From positions 1 to 9,293 of the forward strand of contig CAADUS010000022.1 in NCBI GenBank assembly GCA_900752275.1: a stretch of 9,293 bases of DNA, read 5' to 3'. This document shows, one piece after another, positions 1 through 6,159 of this stretch. Each line of letters starts with the position of its first letter. Position 1 is the first letter of the stretch. This DNA is from an uncultured Collinsella sp. GTDB lineage: Bacteria; Actinomycetota; Coriobacteriia; Coriobacteriales; Coriobacteriaceae. The notes beneath the pieces were generated by a model that worked only from the letters and a program-made list of their open reading frames with translations, had not been told where the DNA came from and did no database searches. Position numbers and translations under genes: made by a program.

Positions 1-867
1 CGGCGCGGTGACAACGGCCATGGGGGAGGAGAGTGTATAGGTTTTGCCCTGATAGTCGAGGACAAAGCGCAGCTTGCATCCTTCTTCCAGAAGGACCGAT
101 GCCGCGTCGAGAAACTTGTCTTCGAGTGTGAACGTTGCCAGATTGTCCGAACCCGATGCACTGGCCTTGACTTGGCCAATCTGCGTGACGGTTTCGGGCG
201 AGCTGTCCGTGGCGGGCATTACCTTGTTGATGTGCAGCGTTGCCTGTCCACCCTGTGGCAGATGTGCCTGCACGGTAAAGGCGTGCGTATCGGGCTGGTC
301 GTTTGCTGCTGCGTCCGCTGGCATTGCCATAAACGTGGCGTCGGCGTACTGGATGTCCCATTCGTCGAACGTGAGCTGGCGGAAGTACGGCTCGCCGTCG
401 GAAAGCGGACGCGTGGGCGCGGTTATGGCGGTGCCGCCCTGGATACGTGCAAGGGGAATCTCGACATCACGGTAGCCCGCCATGCTAATGGAGATGCCGC
501 CGTTAAAGTCGTACGCGTCGAGAAGCGTTGTCTCGTCCACGTAGCCTTCCGAAAGCGGCGCGACCTCAAAGATGGCCGTGCCTTCGTCATCGGTCGTGGC
601 GGTGAGCTGCTTGCCTGCGGCATAGCGCGATGTGAGCGTGACCTGGGCACCCGCGATGGGCGTATTCTTGTTGGCGACGTCGACCACGACCACACCAAAC
701 ATTGTGCGCGAGAGAACGAGCACCCTGAAGGGGTCTTCTTCGTCGGCATAGACTTCGGTGGGCGCGAACGGCAATATGAAGGCGTTTGCGCTTCCCGGCA
801 CGCGCGGCAACATAATGCTCGCCAGCGAGGATGCTCCGGCAACAAGTAACGAACGGCGATCAAGCAT
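1..867 (-). CDS. Secreted protein with Tat-like signal peptide and Ig-like/carboxypeptidase-regulatory-like domain (C-terminus beyond window edge)
   Basis: This reading frame is open for 289 codons and runs off the left edge, so the protein is incomplete. The ATG at 867 is preceded by a GGGAG ribosome site at about 873-877. The N-terminus (MLDRRSLLVAG) resembles a twin-arginine signal: RR at residues 4-5, then a hydrophobic stretch to about residue 20. Candidate AxA-type cleavage sites lie near residue 29 (ANA) and residue 41 (VYA), after which the chain is acidic. Residues 56-101 look like a small beta-sandwich of the carboxypeptidase-regulatory or bacterial Ig-like kind: alternating beta strands, the phrase TPIAGAQVTLTS, and DDEGTAIFEV as the typical turn-plus-strand. 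The rest is beta-rich with no catalytic motif that I recognise. It is likely exported and perhaps part of a larger multi-domain surface protein. It lies 157 bases downstream of the broken LuxR gene on the same strand. Its function is unknown. Confidence is high that it is a gene and moderate for the Tat route. Confidence 0.8.
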   Translation of the reverse strand, partial: MLDRRSLLVAGASSLASIMLPRVPGSANAFILPFAPTEVYADEEDPFRVLVLSRTMFGVVVVDVANKNTPIAGAQVTLTSRYAAGKQLTATTDDEGTAIFEVAPLSEGYVDETTLLDAYDFNGGISISMAGYRDVEIPLARIQGGTAITAPTRPLSDGEPYFRQLTFDEWDIQYADATFMAMPADAAANDQPDTHAFTVQAHLPQGGQATLHINKVMPATDSSPETVTQIGQVKASASGSDNLATFTLEDKFLDAASVLLEEGCKLRFVLDYQGKTYTLSSPMAVVTAP

Positions 868-871
868 CTTT

Positions 872-878
872 GGCTCCC
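872..878 (-). promoter_or_regulatory. Ribosome binding site of the secreted-protein gene
   Basis: On the minus strand this reads GGGAGCC and ends four bases before the ATG at 867. It supports that ATG over the out-of-frame ATG at 880. The rest of the 157-base gap (868-1024) shows no convincing terminator. The octamer AAATTGGA occurs twice on the minus strand (959-966 and 904-911), possibly by chance. Confidence 0.5.
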
Positions 879-1024
879 ATCCCGCAGGTATCGGTGGAAA
901 TAATCCAATTTTGCGAGAAGGTGCCCCGTGGCGGTAGTGCCGTTCGATGGCCAAAATGTCCAATTTGAGTGCGCGAAATCGCCAGGCCCCCGGAGCGCTT
1001 TCGATACGCCGGGCAGTCTGGCCG

Positions 1025-2028
1025 CTAGCGCAACATGTGGGCAATCAGCTCGGCGCGAGTTCCGATACCAAGCTTGGCATACACTCCTGATAGGCGGTTT
1101 TTAACGGTGCCCGGCGATACTTCCATGTGGCGTGCGATTTCGGCGTTGGTCCATCCGCGGCAGGCGAGCATGGCCATGGTGAACTCTGTGGTCGTTAGAT
1201 CGTCGGCCACGTCCTCGCCCGAATCGGGGTTGTGGATGCGCCGCCAGCCGTAGCTGAAGCGGTACGTGATCTCGATGATGCGCGCGAAGTCGTCAGGGTA
1301 TTGCGTTTTTAGGCATGCCTCGATAAGCCCCTGCAAAAGGCCGTGGTGCTCGCCAATGAGCTCGATAAGGCCGTCGGGGCGCGCAATGTTCCAAGCGGCT
1401 CCGAAGTGCGTTTTTGCGGCGTCGATGTCCTTGAGGCTCATGCATGCCATGGAAGCTGCCAGGTGCAGGAACAGTTCCGAGATTGGATAGCTTCCCTGTT
1501 TCATAATCAGGGCGTTTTCCGCCATGCCCAGGCTGCGGCCGTATTCGCCGCGCAGATACAAGGCGTGCGCCATCACGTAGCTGGCGAATAGGCGCAGGCC
1601 TTCGGGCAGATGCCCGCAAGTGGATAAAACTCTTCAGCAGAATACGGGGAAGGCAAGTGCAGCAGGACGCTCGCGGCCGAGGCGAACAGGATATGCGTGG
1701 CGTGGATGGCGGGCGATTCCTCGTCGGCCGGCGTATCGAGGATGCCAGAAAGGCACCGGCGGGCGTCGGCGATACGGTTGAGCGACAGACTGGCATATCC
1801 GCAGATAAGGCATGCGGAATAGCGCAGCGCGGGGTCGGTGGCGTCAAGATAGGGGCGTGCCGTCTTGGCAGCGAGGGTGGCCTGTCCGCGAAAGTACAGC
1901 GCTTCTGCCGTGGCAATGGCACGCGAATCGGGGTCGGAAATGCTTGCAACCGCTGCGTCAATCTGCCCCGGCACAAAGGCGGTGCACATCAACGGCATGG
2001 GAACGCGTGGGTAGCCATCGCAGTCCAT
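1025..2028 (-). pseudogene. LuxR-type HTH transcriptional regulator, interrupted by a single-base frameshift
   Basis: Two overlapping minus-strand frames make one regulator. The first begins at the ATG at 2028, after a GGGAG site at 2036-2040, and gives 138 sensible residues before turning to nonsense and stopping at 1573. The second frame gives 196 residues from about 1615 to a TAG at 1025. Restoring one base in the CCC run at 1613-1615 joins them into a smooth 334-residue protein across the junction (EEFYPLA-GHLPEGLRLFASY). The N-terminal 270 residues are alpha-helical and look like TPR-type repeats. Residues 277-334 are a LuxR/NarL-type HTH, with TTTEFTMAMLACRGWTNAEIA and SPGTVKNRLSGVYAKLGI-like recognition-helix features. 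No receiver domain is present. A sequencing or assembly error could also explain the break. I see no slippery heptamer that would favour programmed frameshifting. The gene lies 68 bases downstream of the kinase, so it may be co-transcribed or have its own promoter. Confidence 0.85.
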
Positions 2029-2035
2029 CTTCCAT

Positions 2036-2040
2036 CTCCC
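2036..2040 (-). promoter_or_regulatory. Ribosome binding site that fixes the LuxR gene start
   Basis: The minus strand reads GGGAG seven bases before the ATG at 2028. The same frame stays open upstream to an ATG at 2211 inside the kinase gene. That extension is a basic, low-complexity stretch antisense-free but unlike a regulator N-terminus, so 2028 is preferred. Confidence 0.55.
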
Positions 2041-2063
2041 ATCAGGTGGCAACAATAGCAGCA

Positions 2064-2069
2064 ATTGTA
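2064..2069 (-). promoter_or_regulatory. Possible -10 element upstream of the LuxR gene
   Basis: The minus strand reads TACAAT, five of six matches to the consensus, about 35 bases before the ATG at 2028. No good -35 hexamer sits at the right distance, so this is weak. A five-base inverted repeat (ACAAT/ATTGT at 2052-2056 and 2064-2068) overlaps it and could be an operator or chance. Confidence 0.2.
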
Positions 2070-2096
2070 CTCCTGTTGCTCGGGACCCCTTTCGTT

Positions 2097-3248
2097 TTAC
2101 TGTTCGGTTAACGCTGCGGATCGTTTTGGAAGGCTTACGAGCATGGTGGTCCCGTTCTCGGAACTTGTTTCGACCTCTACAGCGCCACCGTGAAGCGCTG
2201 CAATCTCCCAAACAAGCGCTAGCCCGAGTCCTGCACCGCCGTATGCCCTGCTGCGGGATTTGTCTAGACGAAAGAACGGCTGGAAGATGCTCTCTCGGTA
2301 CTGCTTGGGTATTCCCGGGCCCTCATCTTTGACTCGCAGGATCACGTGGCTGTCGTTGTCGCAGATGGAGACGTTGACAGCCGAGCCGGGGCTGCTGTAA
2401 CGGATGGCATTTTCGACTAGGTTAAACACCAGCCGATAGAGGAGCGTGTCGCTCCCGATTACTAAAGCGTCTCCAGCACAATTGAGGGCTATGCCCTTAT
2501 TTTCGGCAAGTGGCGCAAGGTCGGTGAGGACCTCTTCGGACAAGGGACCAAGTTCAACATCGTCCTCGCAAGGAACGCTGCGGAGCTCACTCATCTCGAG
2601 CAATACCTTGGTCATTCGAGACATGCGCTCGGTTTGTTCTTGTAGCAGGCCGAGCAGCTCGGCTGTTTCGGGTTGCAGACCGGAGTGCTCGGAGATGAAT
2701 AGTTCAATCTGTGCTTGCATAAGGGCGAGCGGGGTGCGCAGCTCGTGTGCGGCGTTGCCGGTAAACTGACGCTGTGCAGAGAACCCTTCGCCAAGACGGG
2801 CGATCATGTCGTTGAAAGAGGCGCTGCATCGTTGTAGCTCGGTGGGCACATCTTCACTGAGTCTGATTTCGCTTAGGTTGTCAGGCTGCACACGCTCAAC
2901 CTGGGCTGCAAAATCCCGTAGCGGTTTGAGCGCACGGCCGCTCACGAAGTATGTCAGCACGCCGCCAAGGAGTGTGACTCCAGCCGTGATGTACCAGGTT
3001 GTCGTGCCAAAAGACTCCTGTGCGTCGTTTACGACGATCGTGACCTTGTCATCGGGGGTCGCTTTCGTTGGGTCGAACGCCTGGGGCGAATCTTCGCCGG
3101 TTGCGTTAAAGGCCGAGATGTTACTGCCGATGGCATCCATGTAGCGCATACCCGTATAGCCGACCAGGCAGTTCGTCAGCACGCATGCTGCACACGTGAG
3201 CAGTGCCGTCATAATCGTTATGCGCCATTGCAGCGAAAGCCTTTTCAT
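2097..3248 (-). CDS. HAMP-domain sensor histidine kinase of a two-component system
   Basis: This 383-residue membrane kinase senses an unknown signal and should phosphorylate the response regulator encoded just upstream. TM1 is about residues 10-32, followed by a short extracytoplasmic loop of about 50 residues (33-83). TM2 is about 85-103 and a HAMP linker runs from about 104 to 155. The dimerisation/phosphoacceptor box HELRTP places the phosphorylated histidine at residue 168. The ATPase domain has the N box (NLVENAIRYSS, 276-286), G1 box (DEGPGIP, 308-314), F box (FQPFFRLD, 322-329) and G2 box (GGAGLGLAL, 337-345), so it looks fully active. TM1 holds three cysteines, two of them as a CXXC (C19, C22), plus C27. 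The ATG overlaps the regulator's TGA by four bases, and a GGAGG site at 3256-3260 sits seven bases upstream, so the two genes are translationally coupled. Similar kinases answer envelope, metal or redox stress. The ligand cannot be read from the sequence. Confidence 0.96.
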   Translation of the reverse strand: MKRLSLQWRITIMTALLTCAACVLTNCLVGYTGMRYMDAIGSNISAFNATGEDSPQAFDPTKATPDDKVTIVVNDAQESFGTTTWYITAGVTLLGGVLTYFVSGRALKPLRDFAAQVERVQPDNLSEIRLSEDVPTELQRCSASFNDMIARLGEGFSAQRQFTGNAAHELRTPLALMQAQIELFISEHSGLQPETAELLGLLQEQTERMSRMTKVLLEMSELRSVPCEDDVELGPLSEEVLTDLAPLAENKGIALNCAGDALVIGSDTLLYRLVFNLVENAIRYSSPGSAVNVSICDNDSHVILRVKDEGPGIPKQYRESIFQPFFRLDKSRSRAYGGAGLGLALVWEIAALHGGAVEVETSSENGTTMLVSLPKRSAALTEQ

Positions 3249-3919
3249 TCGCTATCCTCCATAACGTAGCCCTCTCCAATCCGATTGCGAATCGGGTCGT
3301 ATCCCAAAGCGCTGCGTAGCTTTTTGCGGAGTGACGAGATGTGAACGCGGATTGCGTTGCTAAAGCTGTTCACGCTGCTATCCCAAACGTGCTCGATAAG
3401 CTCCTCTTGGCTTACCGGACGCCCCTGATTAAGCATCAGGTATTCCAAGGTTCCCGTTTCCTTGCGCGTAAGAGATAAAGCCTCGCTGTCCACGGAGGCG
3501 ATGCGCGCCTTGGCGTCAAAGCGGAGCTTTCCGCAGGTTAAAACTATGTCGCTTTGTGTAAAGCGTCTGAGGGTAAGGCTGCGGATCCTTGCCGCAAGCT
3601 CGTCCAGATGAAACGGCTTGGTGAGGTAATCGTTGGCGCCGGCATCGAGTCCGGCGACTTTATCGGATACTTCGCCACGCGCGGACAGAATCAGTACCTT
3701 GGTCTCGCAGTCGGTTTTCCTAAGTTCCCTGAGCACGGTCATGCCGTCGATACGGGGAAGGTTGAGGTCGAGTACTACGAGGTCGAAGGCCTCAATGTCC
3801 AGTAGGTCGAGCGCCTCCTGTCCGTCGTGACAGTAGTCGACGCTGTACGCCAAGTTTCGCAAGCTGCGTGCGATTGCATCGCACAGTGCTCGCTCGTCTT
3901 CGACGATCAAAATACGCAT
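3245..3919 (-). CDS. OmpR/PhoB-family response regulator
   Basis: This is a 224-residue DNA-binding response regulator, the usual length for the family. The receiver domain (residues 1-115) has the acidic pair E7/D8, phosphoacceptor D51 in VVLDLNLPRIDG, S79 as the switch hydroxyl, and K101 in TKPF. The winged-helix output domain spans about 126-221, with LTRKETGTLEYLMLNQG, the recognition-helix region SNAIRVHISSLRKKL, and the wing RIGEGYVM. The ATG at 3919 is chosen over one at 3937 because the conserved N-terminus MRILIVEDE begins there and an AAGGAGA site lies five bases upstream. The gene is the first of the minus-strand block and is transcribed away from the redox operon that starts at 4010. 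The roughly 90-base divergent gap is the most likely place for it to act on both itself and that operon; this is inference from position. Confidence 0.96.
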   Translation of the reverse strand: MRILIVEDERALCDAIARSLRNLAYSVDYCHDGQEALDLLDIEAFDLVVLDLNLPRIDGMTVLRELRKTDCETKVLILSARGEVSDKVAGLDAGANDYLTKPFHLDELAARIRSLTLRRFTQSDIVLTCGKLRFDAKARIASVDSEALSLTRKETGTLEYLMLNQGRPVSQEELIEHVWDSSVNSFSNAIRVHISSLRKKLRSALGYDPIRNRIGEGYVMEDSE

Positions 3920-3924
3920 AACAG

Positions 3925-3931
3925 TCTCCTT
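3925..3931 (-). promoter_or_regulatory. Ribosome binding site that fixes the response regulator start
   Basis: The minus strand reads AAGGAGA with five bases to the ATG at 3919. It lies inside the region an ATG at 3937 would translate, which argues against the longer start. Confidence 0.65.
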
Positions 3932-3949
3932 GCACATTTCAAATCGCGC

Positions 3950-3977
3950 TTAACACGGATTTTATAGTCGATATGGT
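3950..3977 (+). promoter_or_regulatory. Candidate promoter of the redox operon
   Basis: TTAACA (3950-3955, five of six to the -35 consensus) is followed after 16 bases by TATGGT (3972-3977, four of six to the -10 consensus). A transcript from here would start near 3984 and leave a short leader before the TTG start at 4010. Just downstream, ATGGTC occurs at 3973-3978 and 3981-3986 and GTGGTC at 4001-4006. These could be regulator contacts, but their spacing is not the usual 10-11 bases for OmpR-type sites. Confidence 0.35.
3961..3966 (-). promoter_or_regulatory. Possible -10 element of the two-component operon
   Basis: The minus strand reads TATAAA, about 41 bases before the response-regulator ATG. 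No convincing -35 hexamer is found at 16-18 bases, so the promoter may rely on an activator, perhaps the regulator itself. It lies inside the candidate promoter of the divergent operon, so the two would compete for polymerase. Confidence 0.3.
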
Positions 3978-3994
3978 CCAATGGTCGCGTAACG

Positions 3995-4001
3995 AAAGGA
4001 G
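3995..4001 (+). promoter_or_regulatory. Ribosome binding site that selects a TTG start
   Basis: AAAGGAG is separated from the TTG at 4010 by eight bases, which is ideal. An in-frame GTG at 4001 overlaps this site and so is too close to be used. This decides the start of the small CXXC protein. Confidence 0.65.
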
Positions 4002-4009
4002 TGGTCGAG

Positions 4010-4156
4010 TTGTTCAAAGCGGTAAAACCCGTGGTACAGGTCGCTTTGTTGATCGTCGGAATTGCCATGGTGTGCTTTGGCGTTATGCGTGGCGAGGCGG
4101 ATGCCGTGCTGGCCAAAGCGATTAGGCTGTGCTTGGAGTGTATCGGAATTGGATAA
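4010..4156 (+). CDS. CD1871A-family CXXC-motif small membrane protein
   Basis: This is a 48-residue protein starting at a TTG, so it is easily missed by gene callers that require ATG or a minimum length. A short positively charged N-terminus (K3, K6) is followed by one membrane helix at about residues 8-26. After an RGE turn (27-29) comes a short amphipathic helix, and the protein ends in CLECIGIG with the CXXC pair C41 and C44. From memory, this ending and the RGE turn match the CD1871A family of tiny CXXC proteins found beside a 4Fe-4S membrane protein and a redoxin, as here. By the positive-inside rule the CXXC would lie on the outer side of the membrane, where it could exchange electrons or disulfides with its neighbours. 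The exact function of the family is not known to me. It is the first gene of the operon, and its stop overlaps the next gene's start. Confidence 0.85.
   Translation: MFKAVKPVVQVALLIVGIAMVCFGVMRGEADAVLAKAIRLCLECIGIG
4135..4138 (+). promoter_or_regulatory. Ribosome binding site of the 4Fe-4S protein gene, inside the CXXC gene
   Basis: GGAG lies ten bases before the TTG at 4149. It is within the last codons of the upstream small gene (the LEC codons of the CXXC motif), so initiation of the second gene probably depends on translation of the first. Confidence 0.45.
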
Positions 4157-5051
4157 AAGAGAAAACACTGCGTCGCATGTTTTGGCCCGATTTCGCGGAT
4201 TCATTCAGGCGGCGGCGACGCTCATCACCAACATTCACCTGCCAAACTTTGCCAAAGGCGGCATCTATCAGGGCGCGGGAAAAACAGTCTGCGTACCTGG
4301 ACTTAATTGCTATTCGTGCCCCGCGGCATCGGGTGCGTGCCCCATCGGGTCGTTCCAGTCGGTGGTAGGTTCATCCAAGTTCAACTTTTCTTACTACGTC
4401 ACCGGTACGCTCATTTTGCTCGGCGTGCTGTTGGGACGCTTTGTATGCGGCTTTCTGTGCCCGTTTGGCTGGCTTCAGGAGCTGCTTCACAAGATTCCCG
4501 GCAAAAAGTTCTCCACGAAAAAGCTTAAGCCGCTCACGTTCATCAAGTACGTCGTGCTGCTGTTTGCCGTGGTGCTGCTGCCCGTCTTGGTGGTTAACGA
4601 CGTGGGCATGGGCGACCCGTTCTTTTGTAAGTACATCTGTCCGCAGGGCGTGCTCGAGGGCGCCATTCCGCTGGCCATTGCCAATACCGGCATTCGATCT
4701 GCGTTGGGACATCTCTTTACTTGGAAACTTGCCGTTCTCATTGCCGTGGTAGTGCTGAGCGTTTTGTTCTATCGCCCCTTCTGCAAATGGATTTGCCCGC
4801 TCGGCGCATTCTATGCGCTCATGAACAAGGTGTCCTTACTGGGGATACGGGTCGACGCGTGCAAATGCGTCTCGTGCGGCAAGTGTTCAAGGGTTTGTCA
4901 GATGGACGTTGATGTGGTCCGCGCGCCCAATCATGCCGAATGTATCCGGTGCGGAAAGTGCATCGGGGCCTGTCCCGTCGATGCCATCAGCTATCGCTAT
5001 GGCCTGGATGTGTCGGCAGAAAAGCTCCCCCTGACCGCCGATAAAAAGTAA
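4149..5051 (+). CDS. Membrane-bound 4Fe-4S ferredoxin-type electron-transfer protein (NapH/CcoG-like)
   Basis: Three hundred residues if started at the TTG at 4149, which has a GGAG site upstream and overlaps the previous stop by eight bases. An ATG at 4062 is in frame but lies deep inside the small CXXC gene. An N-terminal cysteine cluster (C48, C54, C57, C64, as CVPGLNCYSCPAASGACP) is followed by membrane segments near 82-98, 132-150 and 192-208. Between them lie the NapH/NosR-type motifs CGFLCP (100-105), CKYICP (160-165) and CKWICP (212-217). The C-terminus carries two ferredoxin motifs: C240-x2-C243-x2-C246-x3-C250 and C265-x2-C268-x2-C271-x3-C275-P. Proteins of this layout (Fer4_5 family) pass electrons between soluble carriers and membrane or external partners. 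Here the partners would be the small CXXC protein and the redoxin lipoprotein; the direction of electron flow is inferred. All motifs are intact. Confidence 0.92.
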   Translation: MDKRENTASHVLARFRGFIQAAATLITNIHLPNFAKGGIYQGAGKTVCVPGLNCYSCPAASGACPIGSFQSVVGSSKFNFSYYVTGTLILLGVLLGRFVCGFLCPFGWLQELLHKIPGKKFSTKKLKPLTFIKYVVLLFAVVLLPVLVVNDVGMGDPFFCKYICPQGVLEGAIPLAIANTGIRSALGHLFTWKLAVLIAVVVLSVLFYRPFCKWICPLGAFYALMNKVSLLGIRVDACKCVSCGKCSRVCQMDVDVVRAPNHAECIRCGKCIGACPVDAISYRYGLDVSAEKLPLTADKK

Positions 5052-5069
5052 AACAAGCTTCGACAAAAC

Positions 5070-5074
5070 GGAGG
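5070..5074 (+). promoter_or_regulatory. Ribosome binding site that fixes the redoxin lipoprotein start
   Basis: GGAGG is one base from the ATG at 5076, too close to be used, and seven bases from the ATG at 5082, which is ideal. The later ATG also gives a standard lipoprotein signal peptide. Confidence 0.65.
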
Positions 5075-5081
5075 AATGACC

Positions 5082-6053
5082 ATGAAGCTTTCTAAGATTG
5101 CGGCTCTGTTTATGGTGCCGGTGCTGGCCTTGTGTCTTGTGGCGTGTTCGGCGCCCGGCAGCAACGCGAGCGAACCTACGGGCTCCGATCCTAAGATCGC
5201 GGAGCTCATTGCGCAAGAGCCGGCTAACGCCGACGAGGCCGCCGAGCTGTATGCGAAGCTCATGCAAAAAGAGAACGATATCCTTTCGAGCGATAATGCG
5301 CTGTGGGAAAAGGTGTTCAATGCAGCAAATAAAGAGTCGACAATGATTGAGGACGGCAGCAATTACGGCGATTTCCTGCTCAAGACCATCGACGGTGCCA
5401 AGGATGAGTTCACGGCGGATGAGCTCAAGACGCTCAAAGCCGGTGCACAGCAGATCAAGGAGATCGAGGACAAGCTCGAGAGCTTGGAGAAGAAGTTCCC
5501 CGGCTGTGGAAGCACGCCGAGCGAAGGCGAGAGCGTCGACGCTTCGGCCGCTGGCATGACGGCTGGTGCCAATGCTTCGAGCGAGGCGACGAAGTTCCCC
5601 AGCTTTACGGGCAAGGACCTGGATGGCAACGACGTGAGCAGCGACGAGCTGTTCTCTAAGAATAAGGTCACCGTCATGAACTTCTGGTTCACCACGTGCA
5701 AGCCGTGCGTGGGCGAGCTGGGCGATCTTGAGAAACTGAATCAGGAGCTTGCCGAGAAGGGCGGCCAGGTCGTGGGCGTCAATTCCTTTACGCTCGATGG
5801 CAACAAGGGCGAGATTGCAGATGCCAAGGACGTGCTGAGCAAGAAGGGCGTGACATATAAGAACATCTGGTTCAAGTCGGATAGCGAGGCCGGTAAGTTT
5901 ACGTCAAATTTGTTCTCGTTCCCGACAACGTATGTCATCGATCAGAATGGCAACATCGTAGGGGATCCAATCGTGGGAGCCATCAGCTCCGCCGAGCAGC
6001 GCGCAGCGCTCGACAAGCTTGTCAACCAGGCGATTGCGAATAGCGAGCGGTAG
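5082..6053 (+). CDS. TlpA/redoxin-family thioredoxin-fold lipoprotein
   Basis: This 323-residue surface lipoprotein is likely a thiol-disulfide reductase. The signal peptide has K2 and K5, a hydrophobic core and a lipobox LVAC, with C22 as the lipidated residue. Residues 33-141 form a charged helical domain, with a coiled-coil-like stretch near 113-140. A Ser/Ala/Gly-rich linker (143-170) joins it to the thioredoxin fold (about 171-320). The active site is FWFTTCKPC (C206, C209), and FPTTYVID supplies the cis-proline at P281. A further cysteine, C142, lies just before the linker. TlpA/ResA-type proteins reduce disulfides outside the membrane, for example in cytochrome c maturation or repair of oxidised proteins. 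No cytochrome or CcdA gene is visible here, so the substrate is open. The gene begins 30 bases after the 4Fe-4S protein gene and ends 77 bases before a terminator, so it closes the operon. The helical domain is longer than in a minimal TlpA. Confidence 0.93.
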   Translation: MKLSKIAALFMVPVLALCLVACSAPGSNASEPTGSDPKIAELIAQEPANADEAAELYAKLMQKENDILSSDNALWEKVFNAANKESTMIEDGSNYGDFLLKTIDGAKDEFTADELKTLKAGAQQIKEIEDKLESLEKKFPGCGSTPSEGESVDASAAGMTAGANASSEATKFPSFTGKDLDGNDVSSDELFSKNKVTVMNFWFTTCKPCVGELGDLEKLNQELAEKGGQVVGVNSFTLDGNKGEIADAKDVLSKKGVTYKNIWFKSDSEAGKFTSNLFSFPTTYVIDQNGNIVGDPIVGAISSAEQRAALDKLVNQAIANSER

Positions 6054-6130
6054 AAAACGCGTAAAGCACAGCGAGGATCGTGCGCCGCTGTACGAAGTAG
6101 CCCGCTCCCTTTCAAGATAATCTCCACCAT

Positions 6131-6159
6131 AAAGAGGTCCCGCTCGGGACCTCTTTTTT
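6131..6159 (+). terminator. Intrinsic terminator of the redox operon
   Basis: AAAGAGGTCCC (6131-6141) pairs perfectly with GGGACCTCTTT (6146-6156) around a GCTC loop, and the T run is 6154-6159. The stem is 11 base pairs counting the A:T pairs at its foot. It lies 77 bases after the redoxin stop. The upstream side has only three A residues, so it is probably one-directional. Confidence 0.92.

Noticed and set aside
172..849. A 225-codon plus-strand frame opposite the secreted protein
   Set aside because: Composition is Arg/Gly/Cys/His-rich without motifs. The minus-strand frame has a signal peptide, a ribosome site and a domain.
1612..1617. Programmed -1 frameshift site in the LuxR gene
   Set aside because: No X-XXY-YYZ slippery heptamer in the needed frame and no obvious downstream hairpin. 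Mutation or read error is simpler.
2052..2068. Inverted repeat ACAAT/ATTGT as a terminator between kinase and LuxR gene
   Set aside because: Only five A/T-rich base pairs and no following T run on either strand.
3920..3937. Upstream ATG for the response regulator
   Set aside because: The ribosome site lies within this extension, and the receiver family begins at MRILIVEDE.
4062..4148. Upstream ATG extension of the 4Fe-4S protein
   Set aside because: It would overlap most of the small CXXC gene in another frame, has no good ribosome site, and adds residues unlike the family's N-terminus.
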